DNA of 64,000 nt, taken from assembly GCF_963678875.1 (NCBI RefSeq), contig NZ_OY787456.1, forward strand, positions 1-64,000, read 5' to 3'. Position 1 is the stretch's first letter; each line of letters opens with the position of its first letter. The stretch is from an uncultured Hyphomonas sp. GTDB lineage: Bacteria; Pseudomonadota; Alphaproteobacteria; Caulobacterales; Hyphomonadaceae. Positions 25,310 through 33,991 of this stretch are shown here, piece by piece. Position numbers and translations under genes: made by a program. The notes below the pieces were generated by a model, which worked only from the letters and a program-made list of their open reading frames with translations, searched no databases and had not been told where the DNA came from.

Positions 25310-25530
25310 GACCCGCCCTCTTCCGCGTCGAGATCGCGCGCTTCTTCCAGCAGCATGATCGGGATGCCGCCCCGGATCGGATAGGCCAGCCGCGCCTTGG
25401 GCGAAACCAGTTCATCCGTCTCCGCATTGTAGCGAAGCGGCTGGCGCGTCTGCGGGCAGATCAGGATTTCGAGGAGACGCGGATCGACGCCCGAATGGGG
25501 CCGTCCGCTGCTGGAGGTTTCGTCAGTCAT
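25306..25530 (-). CDS. Trm112 family protein
   Basis: A 74-residue YcaR/Trm112-like zinc-ribbon-type protein: DPRLLEILICPQTRQPLRY at the start and AYPIRGGIPIMLLEEAR near the end. Only one Cys (CPQT) remains of the usual zinc pair, common in bacterial members. Relatives activate methyltransferases or act with LpxK; no partner can be assigned here. It overlaps DUF971 by 4 bases and lies 7 bases after the Lon-N gene. Confidence 0.92.
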   Translation of the reverse strand: MTDETSSSGRPHSGVDPRLLEILICPQTRQPLRYNAETDELVSPKARLAYPIRGGIPIMLLEEARDLDAEEGGS

Positions 25531-25537
25531 GGCCGTC

Positions 25538-26188
25538 CTATTGCAGGGTTCCGTCTTCCGGACCAGCGGAATCCATTGTCAGGATCGTGATCAGCATGTC
25601 CGCCCGGTCCTTCAGGGTGGGCGCTTCCAGCAGGGCCTGCTTCTCCATCACCGAAAACGGACTGCCGGCGGCAAGTGCCTGCACCAGCGCATCGACCGGG
25701 GCGACCTCCACCGCCTCCCAGTCGGCTTTCATGTCGTGGCTGCTGACATATTTGCGCAGCGCCGCGATCAGGTCTTCCCGGGCTGCGAGGCCAACAAGGG
25801 AATCCGGCTTGAGATCATTGGCGTAAGGCGCCCAATTGGGCTTCACCTGCCGGTAGGGTGTCATCACGTCCAGCTCTTCCAGGACCCGGAAACGGGCAAT
25901 GCCGGCCAGCGTGATCAGGTAACGCCCGTCATCCGTTTCCGAATAGGACGTGATACGCCCGGCACAGCCGACGCCGATCAGGTCTGGTTTCTGACGGTCG
26001 CCGCCAACGCTCTGGATCATGCCGATCAGCCGGTTCCCGGCCATGGCATCGTCCACCATGTTCAGGTAGCGCGGCTCGAAGATGTTGAGCGGCAGGTGCC
26101 AGTGCGGGAACAGCACGACACCCGGCAGCGGGAACACGGTCAACGTGTCCGGCAACTGATCCACCGAGTGATAGGTCGCGCTGCTCAT
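25538..26188 (-). CDS. LON N-terminal domain protein (peptidase S16-like)
   Basis: A 216-residue protein comprising only the Lon substrate-binding domain, without ATPase or protease: LTVFPLPGVVLFPHWHLPLN, IFEPRYLNMVDDAM, IGVGCAGRITSY. The group is widespread next to Trm112 and thioredoxin genes in alphaproteobacteria; its function is unproven but may concern substrate or partner recognition. It lies in the operon after cnoX. Confidence 0.93.
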   Translation of the reverse strand: MSSATYHSVDQLPDTLTVFPLPGVVLFPHWHLPLNIFEPRYLNMVDDAMAGNRLIGMIQSVGGDRQKPDLIGVGCAGRITSYSETDDGRYLITLAGIARFRVLEELDVMTPYRQVKPNWAPYANDLKPDSLVGLAAREDLIAALRKYVSSHDMKADWEAVEVAPVDALVQALAAGSPFSVMEKQALLEAPTLKDRADMLITILTMDSAGPEDGTLQ

Positions 26189-26246
26189 TCTGCCTCCGGG
26201 GCGCCATTGCCCCTCGCATCATGGCATTATGCGGGAGGCGGCTGCC

Positions 26247-27134
26247 TCAGGCAAACATAAGCGATGCGAGACGCCGACGGCCTTCGACTGTGGCCGGGTC
26301 GGTCGGGCCTGCAGCTTCGAAGATCTGCAGCAGCTTTTCCTTCGCCTTGCCTTCTTCCCAGTCCATCTTGGACCCGAGGATGATCAGCAGGTGATCGACG
26401 GCATCGGTGTAGCGCTGGGCCGCAGCATATTTCTCTGCGAGCTCGAACCGTTTGCCATGGTCTTCCGGCGCCGCCATCACGGCGTTCAGCAATTCGTCGA
26501 ACTCGTCAGCGGCCGGGGCGTCTTCCATCATCTCGATGGCCATGCGCACACCTTTGACGGTGGCATCGTGTTTCTGGTCTTCCGGCACCATGTCGAGCGT
26601 CTCGGCGGCGCGTTCCTTGTCGCCATTGGCGAGGTAGCAGCGCGCAAGGCCGGCAATCGCCGCAACATTCTGCGGATCGTGCTGGATGATTGCCGCGTAG
26701 ATCTGCGCCGCTGTCGAAATATCGCCAGCCTGGCTGGCCGCTTCAGCCTGGGCCAGCGCGTCGGCGATTTCCTTGGCGGAATCGGTGCCGGAGACGAGCT
26801 TTTCGATGAAGCTCCGCACCTGGCCTTCCGGCAGCGCACCCATGAACGCGTCAACCGGACGGCCCTTGTCAAAGGCATAAACCGCCGGGATGGACCGCAC
26901 GCCGAGCTGTCCGGCATAGGCCGGGTTCTCGTCGATATTGATCTTCACCAGCTTCACCGCGCCATTCTGGCTTTCGACCACTTTCTCGATCACCGGGCCG
27001 AGCTGGCGGCAGGGGCCGCACCAGGGTGCCCAGAAATCGACGATCACGGGCTGGGTGTTCGACGCCTCGATCACATCGGTCATGAACTCCTGATCGGTGG
27101 TGTCTTTGGTGTGCAGGGCAGCGGCATCGGCCAT
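26247..27134 (-). CDS. cnoX: thioredoxin-TPR co-chaperone CnoX (YbbN)
   Basis: A 295-residue protein with an N-terminal thioredoxin domain (residues about 10-115) and a C-terminal TPR region. The active-site motif is FWAPWCGPCRQLGPV, a full redox-active CGPC, as in alphaproteobacterial CnoX (E. coli has SxxC). The cis-Pro loop is VRSIPAVYAF. CnoX protects oxidised proteins and hands them to GroEL. First gene of the leftward operon with Lon-N, Trm112 and DUF971; divergent from lolA. Confidence 0.92.
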   Translation of the reverse strand: MADAAALHTKDTTDQEFMTDVIEASNTQPVIVDFWAPWCGPCRQLGPVIEKVVESQNGAVKLVKINIDENPAYAGQLGVRSIPAVYAFDKGRPVDAFMGALPEGQVRSFIEKLVSGTDSAKEIADALAQAEAASQAGDISTAAQIYAAIIQHDPQNVAAIAGLARCYLANGDKERAAETLDMVPEDQKHDATVKGVRMAIEMMEDAPAADEFDELLNAVMAAPEDHGKRFELAEKYAAAQRYTDAVDHLLIILGSKMDWEEGKAKEKLLQIFEAAGPTDPATVEGRRRLASLMFA

Positions 27135-27365
27135 GGCGGGTAATCCTTCAAAGTCTGGCGGGAAGATGGGCGCTCAGGCCAGACTTCGCAAGCGGAACAA
27201 CAGACACGCCTGCGTGTTCATCTGCGGTCAGGTCTTGCGCCGCACAGAACCGGAAGCTGAATGGCGGCCAACGAAAAGCGGCCAAAATTCCTTTATCCTG
27301 CCCTGTTTAGGCAGGGTTCAGGCGATTAAGTGTAAGCGCAAGGTCACGAAAAGGAGACCCGTTCG

Positions 27366-28025
27366 ATGAAGACCAAACTCGCTGCCCTGGTTGCTGCTGC
27401 CGCGCTTGCCGGCACGCCCCTCGCGCTGGCGCGTCAGGCGACCCCCGAAGCGGCCCCGACACAGATCACTGCGGCGCCGGCCGGCATGACCGCCGCCCAG
27501 CGCACCGCCCTGCTGAAAGAGATCGCTGCCTCCATGGAGAAGGTGAAAACCGCCTCCGGCCGGTTCGACCAGCTGGCACCGGACTTCACGACCAGTTCGG
27601 GCAGCTTCGCGATTTCCCGCCCCGGCAAGGTGCGGTTCGACTATGACGCCCCCTCCCCGCTCCTGATCGTCGCCAATGGCACGACCGTCGCGATGCAGGA
27701 TTCCGAACTGGAGACGACCGACCGCGTGCCGCTCGGCTCGACTCCGCTTGCCATGTTGCTGGACGATGATCTCGATTTCGAGACCGACGCCGAGATCGTG
27801 GACGTCAGCGAAAGCGGCGACGAGACAGCCGTCACGCTGCGCGATCCGGACGGTGAAATGGACGGAACGCTGACCCTTCTGTTCAAGGGCGCGGATCATG
27901 ACCTGACCGGCTGGCGCACGATCGACAGCGCCGGGAACCTCACCCAGGTCGAATTGCACGATGTGGTGACGGGAAAGAAGATCAATCCGCGCCTCTTCAT
28001 CGTGACGGATTTCGACGACGAATAG
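27366..28025 (+). CDS. lolA: LolA-like outer-membrane lipoprotein carrier
   Basis: A 219-residue periplasmic protein with a signal peptide (MKTKLAALVAAAALAGTPLA). The LolA core is present: KTASGRFDQLAP, SGSFAISRPGKVRFDYDAP, then PLLIVANGTTVAMQD, with a late TQVELHDVVTGKKINPRLF. LolA shuttles lipoproteins from LolCDE to the outer membrane. It starts after an AAAGGAG sequence. Some divergence from enterobacterial LolA is normal for the phylum. Confidence 0.9.
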   Translation: MKTKLAALVAAAALAGTPLALARQATPEAAPTQITAAPAGMTAAQRTALLKEIAASMEKVKTASGRFDQLAPDFTTSSGSFAISRPGKVRFDYDAPSPLLIVANGTTVAMQDSELETTDRVPLGSTPLAMLLDDDLDFETDAEIVDVSESGDETAVTLRDPDGEMDGTLTLLFKGADHDLTGWRTIDSAGNLTQVELHDVVTGKKINPRLFIVTDFDDE

Positions 28026-28318
28026 TGCAACAACTGCAACAGAAACCGACGGATACCGCCCCGGGAGTTCACGCTTCCGGAGCGAGTGTTACGGTGAGTC
28101 ACTCAAGCACTTAACACATATTTTACTTGAAATTTTCGCCCGTAGTGACATCTTTGCAACTGTCGACACACGGAAAACCCCGCGCAGCACCCGACCCCCC
28201 CGCTGTGAACCACCGTGTAGTCGCCGCCGGAGCCTTCCCCTCCCGGCGAGACGTTGGAAACCGCGTCAGGCGCGCCCGAACCTCCCCGCGTTCGGGCGCG
28301 TTGACGTTTCAGGGAACA
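28026..28318. other. intergenic region upstream of xth, with a CtrA-like site
   Basis: About 290 bases without a gene. TTAA-CACATAT-TTTAC at 28111-28126 matches the CtrA consensus TTAA-N7-TTAAC with one mismatch, and a GAGTC (GANTC) lies just upstream at 28096. Both could be chance. No RNA gene was recognised. Confidence 0.35.
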
Positions 28319-29137
28319 ATGCTACGCAGCGGCATGCCAAAACCTCTCAAGATCGTCAGCTGGAACATCAACTCGGTTCGCCTGCGCGCGCCGAACATCG
28401 AAGCCTTTGTCGCGCAGGAAGATCCGGACGTGATCTGCCTGCAGGAAACCAAATGCCAGGATGGGGAATTCCCGGAAAAGGCGTTCAACGAGATGGGGCT
28501 GAAGCACCTTGTCCTGAACGGCCAGAAGGGCGGTCATCACGGCGTCGCCATCGCCTCGCGCCTGCCGCTGGAGCGGATCGAGGCGCCTGAACTCTGCCGG
28601 GAAGGCCATTCGCGCGTCATCGCCGCGAAAGTCGCCGGTATCGAGATCCACAATATCTACCTGCCTGCGGGCGGCGACGAGCCGGACCCGGTCAAGAACG
28701 ACAAGTTCGCCCACAAGCTCGACTTTCTCGAAAAGCTCGGCCCCGCCTACAAGAAGCAGACCAAAACCCCCCGCGTGCTGGTCGGCGACCTGAACGTCGC
28801 CCCGCACGAAAACGATGTCTGGTCACACAAACAGCTCCTGAAGATCGTCTCCCACACGCCGGGAGAGACCGAACGGCTGGAAGAATCCCGCAAACAGGCA
28901 AAGTTCGCCGACATTGCGCGCCTCGCCGTGCCGGACGATCAGAAGCTCTACACCTGGTGGAGCTATCGCGCCAAAGACTGGGCCGCCTCCAATCGTGGAC
29001 GCCGGCTCGACCATATCTGGATCAATCCGGCCGGCCTGCAGGATACACTGGTCGACAGCTACAGGATTCATCTCGGCTGGCGCGGCGGTTGGAAGCCCTC
29101 CGATCACGCACCGGTCAGTGTGAAGGTCAGCGTTTAG
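28319..29137 (+). CDS. xth: exodeoxyribonuclease III
   Basis: A 272-residue class II AP endonuclease / 3'-5' exonuclease of base-excision repair. Signatures: KIVSWNINSVRLRAPN, DVICLQETKCQDGEFP (metal Glu), HNIYLPAGGDEPD, VLVGDLNVAPHENDVW (Asp, Asn), RRLDHIWIN, and SDHAPVSVKV with the catalytic Asp-His. The ATG at 28319 has AGGGA upstream and is preferred; the ATG at 28334 (MPKPLK) is an alternative. Its stop overlaps the convergent GNAT by 4 bases. Confidence 0.95.
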   Translation: MLRSGMPKPLKIVSWNINSVRLRAPNIEAFVAQEDPDVICLQETKCQDGEFPEKAFNEMGLKHLVLNGQKGGHHGVAIASRLPLERIEAPELCREGHSRVIAAKVAGIEIHNIYLPAGGDEPDPVKNDKFAHKLDFLEKLGPAYKKQTKTPRVLVGDLNVAPHENDVWSHKQLLKIVSHTPGETERLEESRKQAKFADIARLAVPDDQKLYTWWSYRAKDWAASNRGRRLDHIWINPAGLQDTLVDSYRIHLGWRGGWKPSDHAPVSVKVSV

Positions 29138-29586
29138 GGATCGGCGCTGATCGTCCAGACATAGTGACAGTTCGTGCGCCGGTGAACCTCGTCATATTCC
29201 GAACGTTGCAGACAAAATCCTTCTCGCTCGTAAAACCGCCGGGCACGGACATTCTCTTCTTGGGTCACCAGCACGATACGGTCCGGAAGTTCCTGCTTGG
29301 CAAAATCGAGGAGCGCTAAACCGACGCCCTTGCCTTTGTATGCCGGCGCCACGAAAAGCTGGTCGACGCGTTGTTCGGCTGGCGCAAGGGCGAGCATTCC
29401 GACCAGCGCGTCCCGCTCCTGAGCAGCGAACAGGCTCCAGCGGTCGGCAACGTCCTGGTACAGCCGTTCCCTGACGGTTTCGCGCGGCCAGTCTGTCTCG
29501 TTGGAAATACCGATAGACGTCCAACTGTCGTACCAAAGGTCCGCGAGCGCCGGATAATCCGCAGGCGTCGCAGGCCGGATGATCAC
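29134..29586 (-). CDS. GNAT family N-acetyltransferase
   Basis: A 150-residue GNAT: MIIRPATPADYPALADLWYD, the acetyl-CoA loop region VAPAYKGKGVGLALLDFAKQ, and VTQEENVRARRFYEREGFCL. Its substrate is unknown. It is translationally coupled to cenR upstream (4-base overlap), an odd partner that may simply reflect compact packing. Confidence 0.9.
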   Translation of the reverse strand: MIIRPATPADYPALADLWYDSWTSIGISNETDWPRETVRERLYQDVADRWSLFAAQERDALVGMLALAPAEQRVDQLFVAPAYKGKGVGLALLDFAKQELPDRIVLVTQEENVRARRFYEREGFCLQRSEYDEVHRRTNCHYVWTISADP

Positions 29587-30269
29587 GGCTGCAGGCGATA
29601 GCCGCCCGCATCGGTCAGCAGCAGGCGGGCATGTGCCGGATCGGGCTCGACCTTCTGGCGCAGGCGATAGATATGCGTTTCCAGCGTGTGCGTCGTGACG
29701 GTGGCATTATAGCCCCAGACTTCCGCAAGCAGTTCATCCCGCGCAACCGGCTTGCCGCCGGCCCGGTAGAGATATTTCAGGATGTTGGTTTCCTTCTCCG
29801 TCAGACGGATCTTCTTGTCTTCCTCGGTCACCAGCTGTTTCATCGCCGGGCGGAATTCATAGGGACCGATCTTGAACGTCGCATCTTCGGACTGTTCGAA
29901 GCTGCGCAGGTGCGCCCGCACGCGGGCCAGCAGGACGGAAAACTTGAACGGCTTCGTTACATAATCATTGGCGCCGGATTCCAGCCCGAGGATCGTGTCG
30001 GCGTCGCCATCCTGCCCGGTCAGCATGATCACCGGCGCACGCACACCCTTCTGGCGCATGATCTTGCAGGCCTCGCGGCCGTCCATGTCCGGCATGTCGA
30101 CATCCAGCAGGACCAGGTCGATGCGCTTGCTGGTGGCAGCGTCGATACCCTCATTCGCGTTTGCAGCCTGCAGGGTTTCGAAACTGTCGTGCAGCTCGAA
30201 CTGTTCTGCCAGCGCTTCGCGCAGGTCTTCATCATCATCCACCAGAAGGACTGTTTTCTTGCCAGCCAT
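29583..30269 (-). CDS. cenR: OmpR-type response regulator, CenR homologue
   Basis: A 228-residue response regulator with receiver (residues about 5-120) and winged-helix domains. The phospho-acceptor Asp lies in VLLDVDMPDMDG, the acidic pair in LLVDDDED, the Lys in YVTKPFKFS. The output domain includes IRLTEKETNILKYLYRAGG and WGYNATVTTHTLETHIYRLR, almost as in Caulobacter CenR, an essential regulator of envelope integrity paired with CenK. The start was set at MAGKKTVLL after AGGAGAG. The cognate kinase is not in the window. Confidence 0.9.
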   Translation of the reverse strand: MAGKKTVLLVDDDEDLREALAEQFELHDSFETLQAANANEGIDAATSKRIDLVLLDVDMPDMDGREACKIMRQKGVRAPVIMLTGQDGDADTILGLESGANDYVTKPFKFSVLLARVRAHLRSFEQSEDATFKIGPYEFRPAMKQLVTEEDKKIRLTEKETNILKYLYRAGGKPVARDELLAEVWGYNATVTTHTLETHIYRLRQKVEPDPAHARLLLTDAGGYRLQP

Positions 30270-30368
30270 GCGACTCTCCTGTTCCAAGTGAGTGCTGCTT
30301 CTATCCATATCGCTTCACGTTGACATATGAATGTATCGCACGAACGATCACAAGAGCGGGAGAATGCC

Positions 30369-30878
30369 GTGAGCGCGGATTTCGTAGCCTTCGGAGATGG
30401 ACGCCTCCTGCTGGCCGGGCGGGAAACCCGGTGTTCGGTTGGCCGCAGCGGTATTGTGGCCGCTGAAGACAAACGGGAAGGCGACGGCTTTTCGCCTGCC
30501 GGCACCTGGCCAATGCGCCGCGTCTTCTACCGGCCAGACAGGCTGGAGGCGCCGAAAACCCTGTTGCCGCTGATTGCGCTGACGCCGGAAGACGGCTGGT
30601 GCGATGCACCGGAAGACCCGCTCTACAATCGCTGGGTCAAACTGCCTTATGCCGCCAGCCACGAAAATCTCTGGCTGGAGGACCATGTCTACGATGTGAT
30701 CGTGGAGCTGGGGTACAATGACGATCCGCCCGTACCGCCGCTGGGCAGCGCGATCTTCCTGCACCTTGCCCAGCCGGATTGGGGCCCGACGGCAGGCTGT
30801 GTGGCCGTGACGCTGGAAGACATGCTGGAAATCCTGCGCCTGTCAGCGCGGGGGTCGGAGATCGAGATCCGGCTCTAG
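30369..30878 (+). CDS. L,D-transpeptidase family protein
   Basis: A 169-residue YkuD-fold protein without an evident signal peptide. The active-site stretch is AIFLHLAQPDWGPTAGCVAV: the His and the catalytic Cys of the HX..S/TxGC motif are present, with Thr in the usual Ser place. YkuD enzymes make 3-3 peptidoglycan links or attach lipoproteins. The GTG at 30369 has GGGAG at good spacing; an in-frame ATG at 30327 is possible. This short, leaderless subgroup is common in alphaproteobacteria. Divergent from cenR. Confidence 0.85.
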   Translation: MSADFVAFGDGRLLLAGRETRCSVGRSGIVAAEDKREGDGFSPAGTWPMRRVFYRPDRLEAPKTLLPLIALTPEDGWCDAPEDPLYNRWVKLPYAASHENLWLEDHVYDVIVELGYNDDPPVPPLGSAIFLHLAQPDWGPTAGCVAVTLEDMLEILRLSARGSEIEIRL

Positions 30879-30879
30879 G

Positions 30880-31545
30880 TCAGGGATAATCGCGCGGTCC
30901 GAACAGGGCGGACCCGACCCGGACATGGGTCGAGCCGAAACGCGCCGCCGTCACATAATCCGAACTCATGCCCATGGAGAGGACCGGCAGACCCGCCTCT
31001 TTCGCCAACTTTGCGAGCAGGGCGAAGTGTGGCCCGGCCGGCTCATCCACCGGCGGAATGCACATCAGGCCCTGCACATCGAGGCCTTTGTCACGTGCAT
31101 ACTGTAGCAACTGCTTCAGTTCAGACGGATTGACCCCGGCTTTCTGCGGCTCCTCACCCGTATTCACCTGGATCAGGACGGGCAGGGTGCGGCCCACTTT
31201 CGCCATCGCCTTTGCCAGCGCATCGGCGAGCTTCGGCCGGTCCAGCGTTTCGATCATGTCGAACAGGCGTACCGCGATCTCGACCTTGTTGGTCTGCAAC
31301 GGCCCGATCAGGTGCAGGTCCAGATCCGGATAGGCAGATCGCCGTCCGGCCCAGCGGGTTTCGGCCTCCTGAACGCGGTTTTCGCCAAAGACGCGCTGGC
31401 CCGTCGCGAGGATCTCCTCGATCGCTTCATCGGGCTGGGTCTTGGTCACCGCTACCAGCTGCGGCGGCGGGGAGGCCGCGCCGGAAAGTTCGGCCAGCAC
31501 CGCCTCGCGGCGCTTGGCAATGGAGAGTGTGTCGGTATCAGTCAT
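30880..31545 (-). CDS. YggS family PLP homeostasis protein
   Basis: A 221-residue PLP-binding barrel protein (YggS/PLPBP/PipY). Motifs: QLVAVTKTQP (PLP Lys), VFGENRVQEA, LHLIGPLQTNKV, VLIQVNTGEEPQKAG, and the terminal LSMGMSSDYVTAARFGSTHV. It keeps PLP and amino-acid pools balanced and has no catalytic role. The start MTDTDTL is only 4 bases from that of the divergent ThiE-like gene. Confidence 0.94.
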   Translation of the reverse strand: MTDTDTLSIAKRREAVLAELSGAASPPPQLVAVTKTQPDEAIEEILATGQRVFGENRVQEAETRWAGRRSAYPDLDLHLIGPLQTNKVEIAVRLFDMIETLDRPKLADALAKAMAKVGRTLPVLIQVNTGEEPQKAGVNPSELKQLLQYARDKGLDVQGLMCIPPVDEPAGPHFALLAKLAKEAGLPVLSMGMSSDYVTAARFGSTHVRVGSALFGPRDYP

Positions 31546-31549
31546 CACG

Positions 31550-32185
31550 ATGATGCAGGAAGACCGAAACCGCGCCGAACGCAAGCTTCGCACCGCCGCA
31601 CGTGTCGCGGGGCGGCACCTGCCGTCCGGCTTGCCACCGATCCTGTACCTGACCGATCCGGCGCGGACGCCTGATCCCGTGGTTACCGCTAGTCGGTTAT
31701 GGTCATGCCATGGTCTGGTATACCGCCATTATGGTCAGCCGGGGCACGAACAAGTCGCCGCTGATCTTGCCATGATCTGCCGCAAGCGGCGCGTCAGCCT
31801 CCTCATCGCGAATGATCCACGACTCGCCATGCGCGTCGGTGCAGACGGCGTTCACTGGCCCTTCGCGGCACGGGCCGAAGCCCGGCGCTGGCGCCGTCGT
31901 TTCGCGATTATGACAGCAAGCGCCCACACGCCGGAACAGTTGCGGTTATTACAGAATGCAGGATTTGATGCAGCGCTGCTGTCGACGGCTTTCCCGTCCG
32001 CCAGCCCCAGCGCCCGCAAGCCGCTCGGGCCCCTGAAATTCCGAACGCTTGCCCGCGCTTCCACGCTTCCGGTCTACGCCCTCGGCGGCATGCATGCGGG
32101 CACGGCAGAATACGTCGCACCTGTAGCAGGTATTGCAGCAATTGAAGGAATAGAGACCGTATTCGGCCCGGATGCGCAGCCTTAG
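31550..32185 (+). CDS. thiamine phosphate synthase-like (ThiE/TenI) protein
   Basis: A 211-residue ThiE/TenI-fold protein. It shows PPILYLTDPARTPDP at the start, SLLIANDPRLAMRVGADGVH (like the ThiE nucleotide region) and LPVYALGGMHAGTAEY at the phosphate-binding end. The usual ThiE pyrophosphate-site residues are only partly kept, so it may be a TenI-like or divergent member. Start uncertain: two adjacent ATGs (31550, 31553) and no clear ribosome-binding site. Divergent from yggS at a distance of 4 bases; its stop overlaps the ntrZ-like gene by 4. Confidence 0.78.
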   Translation: MMQEDRNRAERKLRTAARVAGRHLPSGLPPILYLTDPARTPDPVVTASRLWSCHGLVYRHYGQPGHEQVAADLAMICRKRRVSLLIANDPRLAMRVGADGVHWPFAARAEARRWRRRFAIMTASAHTPEQLRLLQNAGFDAALLSTAFPSASPSARKPLGPLKFRTLARASTLPVYALGGMHAGTAEYVAPVAGIAAIEGIETVFGPDAQP

Positions 32186-32661
32186 AACTTGAAGGCAGAC
32201 TTCAGGCGGACACCGGTTTCGACATCGCGGTCTTCCCAGGTCGAAACGGCGTTCAGATCGTCAGCCCCGACGCTGACTTCACCACCAACCGAGAAACGCG
32301 GGGTGATCTTGAAGGTCGCCCCGGCCTGCATCTCCTGACGCGGAAGCGGGGAAAGGCTGGCGGACGGGCGGGACAGCTTGTCGATCCGGAATTCCCAGCG
32401 GTCACTGCCGGAGAACTGCATCGACACATCTTCCGACGGCTCGGCCTGCCAGACAGGACGGGCATCAACAGGCTTGGAAATGGCGAACTGGCGATACCAG
32501 TCGACTTTGCCTGCCTGAGTATCGGAAAGCTGAGGCGCTTCCACGGTGACAGTCGGCACGCGCGAATCCTCCTGCGCGGCTGCTGGCATCGCCAGTACCG
32601 TCGCCGAGAACACACAAGTGAGCAGAAGCCCAAGCCGCATAATTTGCACCGTTTTCCTCAC
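32182..32661 (-). CDS. ntrZ: NtrZ-like periplasmic regulatory protein
   Basis: A 159-residue exported protein (signal peptide RLGLLLTCVFSATVLAMPAAAQ). The second half contains RWEFRIDKLSRPSASLSPLP, FKITPRFSVGGEVSVGADD and the final GVRLKSAFKF, a beta-strand pattern I recognise from Caulobacter NtrZ. There NtrZ sits in the periplasm and holds the sensor kinase NtrY in its kinase state, linking envelope and phosphate signals to NtrX. The ntrYX genes are not here. It is downstream of the porin gene on the same strand, with its own upstream AT-rich region. Confidence 0.72.
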   Translation of the reverse strand: MRKTVQIMRLGLLLTCVFSATVLAMPAAAQEDSRVPTVTVEAPQLSDTQAGKVDWYRQFAISKPVDARPVWQAEPSEDVSMQFSGSDRWEFRIDKLSRPSASLSPLPRQEMQAGATFKITPRFSVGGEVSVGADDLNAVSTWEDRDVETGVRLKSAFKF

Positions 32662-32720
32662 CGAACATTAGGGGTCCGATCTCCTAAACAGAAGATTAAT
32701 TATCGGACACACCTGATAAA

Positions 32721-33887
32721 CTAATGCGATAGTGTGATTTCTATCACAATTCCGTCCCCACCAAGGTGTCGGGAAGACGCATTTGCCGCGAAATCCAGCT
32801 GGTCAGAGCGGTATCCGAACGCAATGCGGGCAGTATCACTCACCGGGTGGGCGAGTCCGGCCCGCCAGGATTCGCCTTCCAGGCCGGTCGCATCGTCGGT
32901 GGCACGGCCATATTCAACGCCCCAATCGAAGCCGAGTGCCGTATGGGTCAGTCCTGCGGTCCAGGCAGAATAGTCGCCGGATTGCCCCTGAAGGCCATTA
33001 TCGCTGCCGAGCCAGCTCGCGCCGAAAGTGGTGTTCTTCCATTCGGCACTGGCGCCAACGGACAGCGTGTCCACCATTTCATAAGTGACTGGTGCTGCGG
33101 GGGACGCATCGATATCGGCCCGGCTCCACGCGGTTGCGGTCCGCACCCGCACGCCGCTTTCCCTGAAACGGTGATTGAAGCTCACGCTGGCTTCTGCGGC
33201 GTCTGAAAGGGAATACGCCGCAGACCCCGGCAGGATTCGCGCCGGATCCCGATCCAGGCCTCGCACCCCGGCGTCTGGCGTATAGGAAAGCCCGCCCTTG
33301 AACCCGACAATCCGCGGCGTGGTGTAGGACACCTTGGCCGCCGGTCCGGTCAGGTCATGATCGGTGCGCACAATCGCGCCGCCGTCAGGGTCCAGCTGTG
33401 GCGCATGCAGCGAGACGGTCGAGAACAGTGATGGGGCGCCCTGGGCAAAACGCTTTGCAACGCCCTCATCTCGCCCGATACGGACCTCGCCATATCCTCC
33501 TTCAGCATAGAGATAGGCCGCCTGCAGTTCGCCGCGCGCGGCATTGTCTTCCACACCGGGAGACAAAGCGAGCCCGCTGAAGGCGCCGACCACTGCGGGT
33601 GACCCCATCGCCGGATCCGCAACAATACCGGAGAAGCCGGATCGCGCCGGATGGTCTTGCTGGGCATCCAGCTGGGCGGAAAAGCCCAGGACCAGTCCAT
33701 TGTCCAGGACGCGATTGGTATCGAAACCCAAACCCAGGCTCCAGAGCGCAGGCTCTTCTGCGCCCGGCGAAAGAACCAGCGCGCCCTCCGCCTTCCAATC
33801 CGTTTCCCAGACGGCCCAGTCTTCCTGCGCCAGCGCGGGCAGGCAGACCATCGCCGGAACAAGGGCGAGAAGGATCGGACGATTCAT
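32721..33887 (-). CDS. outer-membrane porin
   Basis: A 388-residue beta-barrel protein with a signal peptide (MNRPILLALVPAMVCLPALA). It shows porin traits: ALWSLGLGFDTNRVL, the AYLYAEGGYGEVRIGRDEG turn typical of Gram-negative porins, and many alternating strands of the kind FDWGVEYGRATDD. It ends in ITLSH rather than a terminal aromatic residue, slightly unusual for a barrel. The start follows GGGAG. Substrate specificity unknown. Confidence 0.87.
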   Translation of the reverse strand: MNRPILLALVPAMVCLPALAQEDWAVWETDWKAEGALVLSPGAEEPALWSLGLGFDTNRVLDNGLVLGFSAQLDAQQDHPARSGFSGIVADPAMGSPAVVGAFSGLALSPGVEDNAARGELQAAYLYAEGGYGEVRIGRDEGVAKRFAQGAPSLFSTVSLHAPQLDPDGGAIVRTDHDLTGPAAKVSYTTPRIVGFKGGLSYTPDAGVRGLDRDPARILPGSAAYSLSDAAEASVSFNHRFRESGVRVRTATAWSRADIDASPAAPVTYEMVDTLSVGASAEWKNTTFGASWLGSDNGLQGQSGDYSAWTAGLTHTALGFDWGVEYGRATDDATGLEGESWRAGLAHPVSDTARIAFGYRSDQLDFAANASSRHLGGDGIVIEITLSH

Positions 33888-33991
33888 GCTTTTCTCCCTT
33901 GGGATGCTGCACACATGAGCACTGGCGAGCCCAGACTCGTGTTGTTATACAAACGCCGGTCTACAAGGTATTGCGCTCGGGAACTTTCCTC

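Noticed and set aside
32733..32748. TGTGATTTCTATCACA, a CRP/FNR-like palindrome (TGTGA-N6-TCACA)
   Set aside because: It lies in the last codons of the porin gene and encodes its final beta strand; no promoter close by clearly needs it, although regulation of the ntrZ-like gene 70 bases downstream cannot be excluded.
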